Shown here: piece by piece, positions 38,047-46,815 of the stretch | How the letters are laid out: each line of letters begins with the position of its first letter | Numbering within the stretch: position 1 is the first letter of the stretch | Assembly (NCBI RefSeq): GCF_001661345.1 | Contig: NW_017962916.1 | Span: 790,461 to 854,460, forward strand | DNA: 64,000 bases | Source of the DNA: Ascoidea rubescens DSM 1968 | Taxonomy: Eukaryota > Ascomycota > Saccharomycetes > Ascoideales > Ascoideaceae | Direction: 5' to 3' | The notes under the pieces: generated by a model | The model's input: only the letters and a program-made list of their open reading frames with translations | Databases searched by the model: none | What the model was told of the DNA's origin: nothing | Translations under genes and position numbers: made by a program

Positions 38047-38558
38047 TTAAGTTCCTTCTGCTTCCTTTTCTGTTTCTTCTTCGCCTTTATCCCAGATTGC
38101 TTTGTTGTATTCAACTAAGTTTGTACTGAACAAAGACTTGTTTTGACCTTCTGAACATATCAAAAATTTATTATAGTACTCGTATCCATTCATATTTTTA
38201 ATGGCTTCATGGCAATCTTCATATTCTTCAAATTGAATATCTGCAAATGTAGTTTTATTTCTGTTTTTGATTTTATTTGGCAAATTGATCTCAACGATAT
38301 TCCCAAAAGGAATGAATAATGATAACAACTCCTCCTTAGTTATTGAATCCGGTATATTTGCTTTTTATTGTTAGTTTTTCAGTTCTTATTAATTGATTGT
38401 GATTTAATTATGAAGTATGAATCATTGATCATTAGTAATTAATTGGATGAAATTTTTTACATTTTTCATGGTGTCTGTAATTTTTAAAACCGATAGCATA
38501 TATTCCACCAATATTCTATATGAAACTTACTAACATGAACTGTCGAAACTTGTACCAT
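38047..38558 (-). CDS. Small spliced RRM protein related to the PPIE (Cyp33) RRM
   Basis: Exon 1 is 38531-38558 (MVQVSTVHV plus one base), the intron 38361-38530 (170 nt, donor GTAAGT, branch ACTAAC about ten bases before the acceptor AAG), and exon 2 38047-38360. The joined product of 113 aa is one RRM: VHVTNIP (RNP2 strand), ITKEELLSLFIPFGNIVEINLP, TTFADIQFEEYEDCHEAIKNM (RNP1 region, degenerate) and YNKFLICSEG, then an acidic tail. The FIPFG.I..I.LP pattern and the W near the end resemble the N-terminal RRM of the nuclear cyclophilin PPIE; the cyclophilin domain is absent. Without the first exon the frame lacks the RNP2 strand, which supports the splice model. A role in RNA binding or splicing is inference. 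Confidence 0.7.
38361..38530 (-). other. Intron of the small RRM gene
   Basis: 170 nt with donor GTAAGT at 38525-38530 and acceptor AAG ending at 38361. The branch site CTAAC lies very close to the acceptor; a second candidate TACTAAT lies further upstream. The join restores the RRM reading frame in phase. Confidence 0.7.
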
Positions 38559-38716
38559 ATTTCCTTTATCTGCCCTATATGTCTTGAGATTTGATAATAA
38601 TAAGGAAAAATCAAAGTTAAAAAGTTCCGAATTTTGTTTTGTTTTCATTTAAGTTTAAGTGAGAAACTCTAAATTAAAAAAAATAATTTATTCTATTTAT
38701 CACTATATTTATATAA

Positions 38717-40609
38717 CTACTTACTAGTTCCACTATTTGTGGCAGCAGTTTCAGTGGCTTGATGAACCAAATTAGTAGGTGCATCGTCCTTATCTAAGAT
38801 AACCTCAATTAATCGAATTTTATCATTTTTCGCAAAATCTTTATCCTTAGCTAATTCTTTAAAATCTTCCACTGTCGCAATTCTTTTTGTTTCGTATTTT
38901 TTCTCTACATTTCCATTAAATGTCTTAAGAATGGATAAATAATCCCAATTTTCAACATCGTTGTATTTTTCGGTTTTTCCATGGATCAATCTTTCAATTG
39001 TATATCCCCTATTATTCAAAACAAATAGATATGGATTCAAATTCCATTTGATCATTGTACTAATTTCTTGCACAGTCAATTGTAATGACCCATCTCCAAT
39101 AAACAATAAAACTCTTCTTTCAGGCTCAACTTCTTCAATTGCCATTGATGCGCCTAAACATGCACCAACTGTATATCCAATTGATCCATACAATATTTGA
39201 GATATTCCAATACATTGACTAGGAAATCTTGTTTGTAATATTCCAAATGATGATGTTCCAGTTTCTGTTATAATTATATCCTTTTCTCTTAAAATCAATG
39301 ATAAATGATCCCATAAAAATGAATGTGTCAATTCTTTATCATTTTTTTTGGTATCTAATTTGGGGGTAATATAAGGTGGAATTGTAGTATTTTTTGAATA
39401 ATAATCTTTTTCTTTTAAAATTTCCAACATTTTAGATGAATTTTCTTTTGTTACCAATCTTTTTAAAACATGTTCCATGCGTAAATTTGTGTAAAAAGCA
39501 TGTTTAATTTTACAGTAATCTGAATGAAATTCAACCAAATTTTTGGTTTTATAAGAATAAGTAAATGCACCAGTATTAAAATCGGATAATAAACTACCAA
39601 TTGAAAAAATCAAATCTGCACTTTCAACAATATTTTTAACATAATCCGGCGAGTATTTACCAACATAAACACCTGAAAATCTTGGATTAGTTTCATCAAC
39701 TGAACCTTTACCCATGGGTGTAACAAAAGTTGGAAATTTAGTTAAATCAGAAAATTGTCTTGTAAGAGAAACACAGGAATGTCTTGAACAACAAGCGTCC
39801 ACTAAAATTATTGGATTCTCGCATTTTTTAACAAGGTTAAAAACATTATTAATAAACTCAGCTTCAGCTTCAGTGTCATTCAATGGTAATGATAAATCAA
39901 GTTTTTTGTTTAAATAAGTAGAGGGAAGTGTTAAATCAACCAAATCAGTTGGAATTGCAATATAAACAGGTCTTTGAGAAAGAAAAGCTTCTCTAAATGC
40001 CTCATCAATAGCACCAGGAGAATGATTAAGATCATGCAAGACAATGGTCGATTTAGTTATATCTTTACTCATTTTTTCAAATACATGGAAATCGCCATTT
40101 CCTAAAGAATGATGTAATAATAAATGGTTTGATTGAGATCGTAATGAAGGAACACCAACAATGTGAACTAAACCAACATGTTCAGCATAAGCACCAGCTA
40201 CACCATTAATAGCAGATAGTTCACCAACTCCAAAAGTTGTAACCAAGCATCCCATTCTTTTGATCCTTGAGTAGCCATCAGCAGCATAGGAAGCATTTAA
40301 TTCGTTGGCATTTCCGGCCCATCTTAAACCCTTCACTTCATTAACTTTATCTAATAAAGTCAAATTAAAGTCACCTGGGACTCCAAAAATTGTAGTTACA
40401 TTCAATTGTTTTAATCTTTCAAAAATATATCGACCGAGAGTGATTTTTTCGGGTAATTTGAACTCAGTGGCATAATCATGGATATTATAAGCATGATTGT
40501 TAATTAATTGATCAAATGACTCATTATTGACATTGTTTTTGTTATCGTTTGGATCATTCTCATTTTTGCTTCCTTGTGAATTGAAATTAACAGGAGAATC
40601 TGAGCTCAT
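38717..40609 (-). CDS. PDC: Pyruvate decarboxylase family enzyme with N-terminal extension
   Basis: A thiamine-diphosphate enzyme that decarboxylates 2-oxo acids (pyruvate to acetaldehyde in the main family). From ITLGRYIFERL (residue 55 on) it aligns end to end with Pdc1: FGVPGDFNL with the catalytic Asp, GNANELNASYAADGYSR with Glu103, the HH pair at 166-167 in LLLHHSLGNGDF, the ThDP motif GDGSLQLTVQEISTM (Asp506), and YTIERLIHG with Glu539. All residues needed for catalysis appear present. Two features differ from canonical Pdc1: a 50-residue Asn/Asp/Ser-rich N-terminal extension, and NNRGYTIE where Pdc1 has NNDGYTIE (Arg534). It may be a divergent paralogue (a phenylpyruvate/Aro10-type substrate range is less likely given the close Pdc1 match). 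Confidence 0.85.
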   Translation of the reverse strand: MSSDSPVNFNSQGSKNENDPNDNKNNVNNESFDQLINNHAYNIHDYATEFKLPEKITLGRYIFERLKQLNVTTIFGVPGDFNLTLLDKVNEVKGLRWAGNANELNASYAADGYSRIKRMGCLVTTFGVGELSAINGVAGAYAEHVGLVHIVGVPSLRSQSNHLLLHHSLGNGDFHVFEKMSKDITKSTIVLHDLNHSPGAIDEAFREAFLSQRPVYIAIPTDLVDLTLPSTYLNKKLDLSLPLNDTEAEAEFINNVFNLVKKCENPIILVDACCSRHSCVSLTRQFSDLTKFPTFVTPMGKGSVDETNPRFSGVYVGKYSPDYVKNIVESADLIFSIGSLLSDFNTGAFTYSYKTKNLVEFHSDYCKIKHAFYTNLRMEHVLKRLVTKENSSKMLEILKEKDYYSKNTTIPPYITPKLDTKKNDKELTHSFLWDHLSLILREKDIIITETGTSSFGILQTRFPSQCIGISQILYGSIGYTVGACLGASMAIEEVEPERRVLLFIGDGSLQLTVQEISTMIKWNLNPYLFVLNNRGYTIERLIHGKTEKYNDVENWDYLSILKTFNGNVEKKYETKRIATVEDFKELAKDKDFAKNDKIRLIEVILDKDDAPTNLVHQATETAATNSGTSK

Positions 40610-42023
40610 TATTAATATTCGGAATTGAACACTGACTATCGAAAAAAAGACTCAATTAATATACGATCAGTAGTATACTATGAATTGGTAATATAGTGAA
40701 CCAATTCGAGAACAAATGAAGAATTTAACCATCTTATATAGCAGAAAAATAAATCCAAACAAAGATACAAAGATAAAAGTACTTTAGACAGCAATTCAAA
40801 TGCCTACAGCCAATGAAAAAATTTAAGGTGATACAAAAACCAAAAAGAGAGCTTTGTTAGTAATTAAATCATTGATGACAACGGAAAAAATGGTAAAGCT
40901 GAAATCAAAAAAGACGCAAAACAAGCAAAGAAAAATATTTGAATCCATATATGTCCCGTTTACAGGTGGTGTTACTCGTGACTTTGAGAGCAAATCACTC
41001 TACCCATGTTAACAGGATACATATATGGCTGCGCAGGTCGAGCTCCTAATTTAAGAGAGGTCTGGTTTAGTCAACATCTTAGTTATTATCCCTCAAGAAA
41101 TGGTAGTTTCTTTCCTTAGCTCCCACTACAAGCGGTGATCAACTGACCGGCATTCAGAAGACTTCTGAAAATCAAATCCGGCCCTTAATACTGATATATT
41201 TGAAAATCAGGGTAATAGAATGTTGATATGTGTAGCCATGGAAATATCTTTTATGTTACATCACGTGGGTAAATGCTGAAAAGCGCACAATCACAGAAAC
41301 ACGCAGTGAGAAACATAATAAGATTTTAGAACATAGGAGATCCATCAGCAAAAGCAAATGATTTTCCTCAATTTCTCTTCAATATTTCTCAAAACTCAAG
41401 AAAAAGCATATGAGTATTTGTTGCTTCAAGTCATCGCTTAAGTTTAAATTCTTGAGCTTTATTTTTAAATACGACACTACTACACAAGCAGAAAAAGGAG
41501 ATGTTTTTCTATACGTTTAACTCAGCAAATGAATAGTAGTGGTGTATTTAGAAATAAATCTCGAGATTATTTTAAGTGATGAATTAAAGCAAAAAAAAGC
41601 TAAACGACTTTTTATTTTTTGGAAATGAAAACCATCTGTTGAAATTCGTTGAAATTCCTAACAACCACAGAATAGATTTTAGAAGAAATCGTTGGGGAAT
41701 TTCTGTAATTATATATCTTGTTCCTTAAGAGTGATTGGTCATTCATTCGAAATTGGAGGCGCAGTTTTAGCATAAAATCTTCAATTAGATTTTTCTAGAA
41801 TTTTTTTAGTTATCCAACTAAAAATTACCCAATTTTATTTAATTGTTTGAAAAAGATATGAATGTTCAGACTTTTGAATGAATTTAAGGCATTATCCCTC
41901 TATATATAAATGTCCAATATTTTCCCTGATTTGAAATGAAAAAGAAAATGCAATATTTATCTGTAGTCGTTTTTCCTTATTAAATTAAATTTAATTTCCT
42001 AAAATTGTTTTAGCTATTTTCCA
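40610..42023. other. 1.4 kb gene-free region left of an orphan gene
   Basis: No frame of substance on either strand. The middle (40960-41290) is more GC-balanced than the flanks and includes the ATCACGTG site at 41260-41267. I searched by eye for tRNA, snRNA and RNase P strings and found none that fold convincingly. It serves as the shared upstream region of the PDC-type gene (-) and the orphan at 42024 (+). Confidence 0.55.
41260..41267. promoter_or_regulatory. ATCACGTG (Cbf1-type) site
   Basis: Matches RTCACRTG, the Cbf1/CDEI consensus. It lies in the gene-free region about 650 bp upstream of the PDC-type gene. No CDEIII-like partner was seen nearby, so a promoter role is likelier than a centromere. 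Confidence 0.4.
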
Positions 42024-42587
42024 ATGATAAAGCATATTAAAACGTTTCAAATCCTTGAGGATAATATACCTTTAGGTAAATGTCATACCGTCAGTGAATT
42101 AAATAAATTGATTAGTGACAAGTATTGTAGAGTTAAATCTAAAAAACAGCTTACAATGCAAGGTAGAGATTTGCTACAAGTTTTAACTAATATGAAACTT
42201 GTTATTAAGTATTATTTTACACCAAAAAATAAAAAAGTCATTGCATCTAAATACTTTGACAAATGTGCTGAAATTGACTTTCATCGAAAGATTGTGATGA
42301 AATACACTTGTTGGTCTCAAGAAAAGTGTTACAGCGTGGTCAAATATCCTGATGTACCTATCGAATTGGGTCATTTTACCAAGTTGGAGCTTTCTCTGTT
42401 GTTCAGACTCTATGAGAGTGGTTTTGTTCGAGAGGCAATCGGTTTCTTGGAGAAACTTGATGAGCGCCCTGTGAATGTTGAACCACAATATAGGGTGCTG
42501 AAACGCAGAAGAATGAGTAAGGACATTGGTTTCAAGCAGAAATCGTATGGGTCTTACTCCAATCCAATCGATGTTATCGAGCTGTGA
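42024..42587 (+). CDS. Hypothetical protein, orphan
   Basis: A 187 aa open frame from a clear ATG with non-repetitive, well-mixed composition (Lys/Leu/Cys/Tyr), so it is probably real. It begins MIKHIKTFQILEDNIPLGK, contains KYTCWSQEKCYSVVKYP in the middle and ends with a basic stretch (YRVLKRRRMSKDIGFKQK) that could be a nuclear signal. No transmembrane segment or signal peptide is seen. I recognise no family. A TTTTAG just before the ATG could be an intron acceptor, but no TACTAAC precedes it. Confidence 0.6.
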   Translation: MIKHIKTFQILEDNIPLGKCHTVSELNKLISDKYCRVKSKKQLTMQGRDLLQVLTNMKLVIKYYFTPKNKKVIASKYFDKCAEIDFHRKIVMKYTCWSQEKCYSVVKYPDVPIELGHFTKLELSLLFRLYESGFVREAIGFLEKLDERPVNVEPQYRVLKRRRMSKDIGFKQKSYGSYSNPIDVIEL

Positions 42588-42986
42588 GTCTCTTTTTCAC
42601 CCGATAAGAACAAGGTTCATGTTCATTTTTTTTAGGTCACGTGAACCTGTAATTTAATGACTTGATGACGTTTTTGTTGTTTTTTTTGTAATTCTCAACA
42701 CGTTTGAATGTTGTTGGATGGAGTTTGGTTTTTGTGATGAGACGAATGGTTTGTTCGTCTCTGCGCTGACCCGTTTTTGTTTTTACGGATTCATTCGTTT
42801 GAAACCATTCCGTTCTTAGCGAGAAATCTTAATAGCATTTATTTTGTGTATACTTTTTTTATATTTTAGATTATTTTATTTCATTCTAATAATACAATAC
42901 CTTGCTTTTTTTTGATTCTGATTTTGATTTTGATTTTATTTTTTTACTTTTTTTATTATTCAAAATTTATATTAACGTGAATTCTT
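42588..42986. other. Gap with GTCACGTG site between convergent genes
   Basis: 400 bp between two 3' ends. It has GTCACGTG at 42636-42643, then TG-rich and T-rich sequence, and a short GATTTT repeat at 42916-42937. The site is odd for a region with no promoter, because both neighbouring genes end here. Confidence 0.45.
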
Positions 42987-44321
42987 TTAAAATTGATATG
43001 CTGATTCTAAATCATCAACATTTAATAAGTCAATTTTTCTTTCAATCAATTGTTGCCAGACTCTTTTTCTGATTTGTTTTGGGAATTCTGGTGTTCCCCA
43101 AATTCTTGTTTTCAAGTCAAGAGAATGAGCAGCTTCAATTTTACAATTTATTGAATCCAATTGATCTGAAGATAACCCATTAAATACATCTAATGCTTCC
43201 TCTGTTCCTGTGATTGAATATAATGATGCTGAAGCTGTCAATGAGAACTTTGAGTAATCATAAGGAGAGTCTTCACTCTTACTTTTTGGCAATAACTCTA
43301 ATGGGGCATCAATAAACACATACCTTCTACCATCTTGATAAAAGCTTTTATTTTCTTCGGAAATTAATAAATCAATTGGAATGTTACCAGTTAAAATGAT
43401 TGATATTGGACCAAGAACAATTTTATCTTCTTTAAAATCATAATACGACACATAATCAGAAAAGATCAAATCTTTTAATTTTTTCATTAATAGAGTATAG
43501 GTATGATCTGCGTCAGTTTTAATATCAATAAATAAATACAAAGATTCTTCCGGAGAATTATAGAAAACACCATTCATATCTTTACAGGTTTCGCCTAATT
43601 CATTATCTTGACAATTGATTTCATCTAATAATTTCTCTAAAGGTTTCAAGTACAACTCAGTTAAAGTTTGTTTTTTAGTCAAGAAAACATTATCATGACC
43701 TATATATAATTCACTAAATTCGTTATAATTATTAACATCATCTAATAACCAAACGTCTGCTTCGATTGACTTAATACCCTTTGATAAAGAGTCGAATAAT
43801 GGGATTTCTCTCAAGTAGTCATTATGAGAGTGAATTGGTAATAAAAGTTTATCTTTGTTTAAATAGCTAACGGTTGAGTTTGATTGGTCGCAAATGTCAT
43901 TATCATAGTTGTAAAATAGGTTGTTGATAAAATTTTCATATTGTGGACTTAAGATTTTGACTTCATTATCGATATTATCGTAGCTGTATTCGAAATCGTA
44001 GGATCTCTTTTTTTTTTTGAATAATTTAAAATTTTTCGAATATTGATTAATTTTATTTTTATTATTATTATTATTATTTTTATTATTATTGTTATTGTTA
44101 TTATTATTATTATCAGATAAGGATAAGAATTTTTGTTGGTTTAAGATATCATGAATTGATCTTTTATCTAAAGTTGGTAAGATTGATTCATTATTATTAA
44201 TATTAATAAATCGATTGTCATCGTTGGTATTGATTGAATTTGTAGCTAAATCGACAGGTTTACAATTTAAAGATACAAAAAAGACTGATAAAAAATAAAA
44301 AGATTTATTATTAAACAACAT
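42987..44321 (-). CDS. AIM6: AIM6-family secreted or lumenal phosphodiesterase-like protein
   Basis: The 444 aa protein starts with a signal peptide (FNNKSFYFLSVFFVSLNC). After an Asn-rich segment (about 70-95) comes the PLC-like/GDPD-type TIM barrel: LPIHSHNDYLREIPLFDSL, GIKSIEADVWL, ELYIGHDNVFLTKKQTL, LYLKPL and SLYLFIDIKTDA. The His-Asn-Asp, Glu-Ala-Asp and Gly-His motifs correspond to the metal and catalytic residues of phosphatidylinositol/glycerophosphodiester phosphodiesterases. KTRIWGTPEFP near the C-terminus is typical of Aim6. The substrate is unknown; in S. cerevisiae the name comes from a mitochondrial-inheritance screen. Confidence 0.85.
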   Translation of the reverse strand: MLFNNKSFYFLSVFFVSLNCKPVDLATNSINTNDDNRFININNNESILPTLDKRSIHDILNQQKFLSLSDNNNNNNNNNNKNNNNNNKNKINQYSKNFKLFKKKKRSYDFEYSYDNIDNEVKILSPQYENFINNLFYNYDNDICDQSNSTVSYLNKDKLLLPIHSHNDYLREIPLFDSLSKGIKSIEADVWLLDDVNNYNEFSELYIGHDNVFLTKKQTLTELYLKPLEKLLDEINCQDNELGETCKDMNGVFYNSPEESLYLFIDIKTDADHTYTLLMKKLKDLIFSDYVSYYDFKEDKIVLGPISIILTGNIPIDLLISEENKSFYQDGRRYVFIDAPLELLPKSKSEDSPYDYSKFSLTASASLYSITGTEEALDVFNGLSSDQLDSINCKIEAAHSLDLKTRIWGTPEFPKQIRKRVWQQLIERKIDLLNVDDLESAYQF

Positions 44322-44671
44322 TTTAAGGATTTAAAATATTTTTAATGTTAATGTTAATGTTAATTTCAGGTTTAAGAAAAAGTAAAGTAAAGTAGAGGAA
44401 GATTAAATGAAATAGAATAAAAAAAAATAGAAAAAGGTAATTTTATAAAGAAATAAATAAAAGAGAGAAGTAAAAGAAAGAATTAAAATTGGATTGTTTT
44501 TGTGATTTAAGATCAAGAAAACAAAAATCAGAGGCACAAAAGGAAATAAAGAGATATACACATAAGGATAATAATCAATTGTCTAAAATAATTGAGTGAT
44601 TGAGTGATTAGGTAATTGGGCAATTGGGTAATTGAGAATTTAAAAAGTATTATTCAAATATGCAAGAAAAA
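44322..44671. other. AIM6 upstream / BXI1 downstream gap
   Basis: 350 bp of A/G-rich sequence with a short AATGTT repeat at 44342-44362 and a degenerate ATTGGGTAATTGAG repeat at 44590-44640. Both genes are on the minus strand. Nothing else is recognisable. Confidence 0.5.
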
Positions 44672-45442
44672 TCAATCATCACTATTGAATTGGGATAAAA
44701 TACGTAGAAGATTTAAGAAAAGGTTAATGATATCAAGGTATAGAGTGATAGTAGCAGCGATTTCGTCTTCTGGATGGAAAGATCTCATTATGAGTTGAGT
44801 ATCGATTAAGATATAAACGGAGAAAATTAGAGCGCTTATTGAGGAGTAAATTAATTCCAATTTTGAGTTATAAGGAACAAAGATTAAGACCAAGCTGAAA
44901 CCAATCAAGCCAAAAAAGAGAATGTTAATAAAGCCTAACCAAGAAGTGAAGTCGTATTTTGATTGGAAAGCAAAGAGAGTTAAACCGATAAAGATTGTAA
45001 TAGTTAGAACAATTGCTTGTAGGATTATGTTTGTATCATATAGGGAAGTGATTATGCCAACACAGTAGCTTTCGCAAAGAGTAAAGGCAAATAAGGAAAA
45101 TAAGTTGTAGGGGTATTTTCTTGAAGATAAAAAGGAGATTAAAAGGAAAACAAAAGTGCCAATTGTTGCTACAATCATTAGCCAGATGTGATTAAGACAC
45201 CATTGATTGATTGATGAGGATAGTTTGATTGAAGAAGCGATAGTGAAGGTGATGAACAATTGGACTACTAGAAGAGTGTAGACTTTTCTAATAAAGATTG
45301 ATCGAATTGAGGGCTCACAAGCAGCAACATTGGTTGAGTATTTGAAGTCATCGGGGATATTTGCTTCATCGACAGATGTTCTTGGTTGGCTAAAGACATT
45401 GTCAGAGTAAGAGGGAGGATTGTTGTAAGGTTGAGCAGACAT
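44672..45442 (-). CDS. BXI1: Bax-inhibitor-1 family membrane protein BXI1
   Basis: A 256 aa member of the TMBIM/Lifeguard family: a Pro/Ser/Asn-rich cytosolic N-terminus (PYNNPPSYSD), then IRSIFIRKVYTLLVVQLFITF and seven membrane segments with short loops. The family signature YILIDTQLIM and the C-terminal IINLFLNLLRIL are intact, with terminal acidic residues NSDD. In S. cerevisiae Bxi1/Ybh3 is found in ER, vacuole or mitochondrial membranes and is linked to calcium and the unfolded protein response. It is divergent from the RBM42-like gene across 274 bp. Confidence 0.93.
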   Translation of the reverse strand: MSAQPYNNPPSYSDNVFSQPRTSVDEANIPDDFKYSTNVAACEPSIRSIFIRKVYTLLVVQLFITFTIASSIKLSSSINQWCLNHIWLMIVATIGTFVFLLISFLSSRKYPYNLFSLFAFTLCESYCVGIITSLYDTNIILQAIVLTITIFIGLTLFAFQSKYDFTSWLGFINILFFGLIGFSLVLIFVPYNSKLELIYSSISALIFSVYILIDTQLIMRSFHPEDEIAATITLYLDIINLFLNLLRILSQFNSDD

Positions 45443-45716
45443 TTTGTAGTAGTGTAGAATAGTTTAGGTCAGCACAGACTAGCGTAGAAAAGAAAAAGAA
45501 AAAGAAGAAGAGTAGTGTAGTGTAGAGTTATAGTATAGTGAGGAACAAGAAATAGCCAGAAAAAAATTGCTAAAAAGTGGGTAGCGCCGCTTTGGGAGAT
45601 AGATATAATAAGGTGGCCGTCGGTTGGGATTTGAAGAAGCAAGCACAGGAGTAGAGGTATCTGGTGCAGTACAAGTATCAGCGGTTAGAAAAAGCAGCAG
45701 AGAGAAAGCAATTGAG

Positions 45717-46289
45717 ATGGCATTCAGCAAGACCAGCACACACAGCAGAGTAGCTAAGCCTGCAAAGAGAAAGATCAATCTCATGAAGACCAGCGACCGT
45801 CGGCTAGCGTCAGGAAGAGCAGCATCGAGCTATTTGCTCAGCGTGGCGGGTCAGGGTGAGGTCCAGGGAGGCGAGAAGCAGGAGAAGTGCGATCTGCAGG
45901 AGAATGACAGTGCACTGCCAGCGGTGGGCGGCAAAGATGGCAAAAACAGCAGAAGCAACAGAAGCAACAGAAACAGCAAAAACAGCAGCAAACGCCGCAA
46001 AGGCAGCAGGCAGTGGGTGGACGAGTCGATGGAAGAGTGGGACAGCAGCCACTTCCGGATGTTTGTGGGTAACTTGGGGCCTGACGCCACCGAGCAGATG
46101 GTGCAGATGGCGTTTGGCAAGTTTCTGTCGTTGGCGAAGGTGAAGGTGCCTGTGGATCGCAGAACCGGGCAAAACAAAGGGTATGGCTTCGTGAGCTTTG
46201 CCAGCGCAGACGACTGTTTGGCTGCGTTCAAGGAAATGAATGGTAAGTACATTGGGCAGCACCCGGTGCAGTTGAAAAGAGCCTACTAA
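45717..46289 (+). CDS. RBM42-like RRM protein
   Basis: The 190 aa protein has a disordered N-terminus with a Ser/Arg/Asn/Lys-rich segment (about 78-102), then WVDESMEEWDSSHFRMFVGNLG leading into a single RRM (about 113-190). RNP2 (MFVGNL) and RNP1 (KGYGFVSF) are canonical, and MNGKYIGQHPVQLKRAY closes the domain. The W..DF/HFR.F.GNLG lead and NGKY.G..P..L end are hallmarks of the RBM42 family of spliceosome-associated proteins. The gene is strikingly GC-rich from about 45850 on, and its linker uses CAGCAG/AACAGC repeats. The frame extends upstream to a TTG (45624); the ATG at 45717 is used. Confidence 0.75.
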   Translation: MAFSKTSTHSRVAKPAKRKINLMKTSDRRLASGRAASSYLLSVAGQGEVQGGEKQEKCDLQENDSALPAVGGKDGKNSRSNRSNRNSKNSSKRRKGSRQWVDESMEEWDSSHFRMFVGNLGPDATEQMVQMAFGKFLSLAKVKVPVDRRTGQNKGYGFVSFASADDCLAAFKEMNGKYIGQHPVQLKRAY

Positions 46290-46815
46290 GCTGCTGTTTT
46301 TGGTGCTTCTGGTGCTTCTGATTCCTTTGGCAGAAGCGCTTGGGTGGCGGCGGATTAGGTTTGAACCTAGTTGGCAGAGCCTTTACTGAATATTTTTCTT
46401 TGATGGGAGTGATTTCAAATCAGCAAAAGAGCAACAGCAAATGGCTCTATCCACTGTCTGATATTTAACAACTCACTTCTATTCTCCAGTATCCAATATC
46501 TAATAGCTGCATATATCTTTGGCTCTGCTCTCGCAACTCATTGGCTTTTTTTTCCCTCTATTCTGATTTTGCCTGGCTCATTTTTCAAGCTCCTCCTACT
46601 TGCTTCTCTTTAGTTCAATTCATTTATTCACTTATCCATTTATTCAACTATAGTTATATTTACATTCACATTCACATTTATATTTAATCTTACTATTAGA
46701 TTTAGAATTACCTCTATTAGATCTCTTTATTCAAATTTATATATATATATATAACCTCTCATCTCAATTGTCTACACCAAACAATCCTCTTTTCTCTTTC
46801 AGCGCTTACTTCAAA
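46290..46815. other. Gap with GC-rich start and pyrimidine-rich end
   Basis: 526 bp. The first 100 bp continue the GC-rich island and contain a palindrome (TTAGGTTTGAACCTAG, 46355-46370). The rest is C/T-rich and ends with a TA run (46739-46753) just before the next gene. No tRNA can be folded around the palindrome. Confidence 0.5.

Noticed and set aside
41070-41195. Possible tRNA with A-box TGGTTTAGTC and B-box-like ATCAAATCC
   Set aside because: The acceptor arms pair at most of seven positions, but the T-stem does not form and the length would need a long intron.
41260-42643. RTCACRTG sites as point-centromere CDEI
   Set aside because: Neither site is followed at 80-170 bp by an AT-only CDEII and a CDEIII-like CCGAA motif.
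46340-46390. tRNA-like T-arm (TTAGGTTTGAACCTAG palindrome)
   Set aside because: The minus strand has a GGTTCAAACC core, but no acceptor, D or anticodon stem can be paired around it, and the 3' CCGCCGC has no partner upstream.
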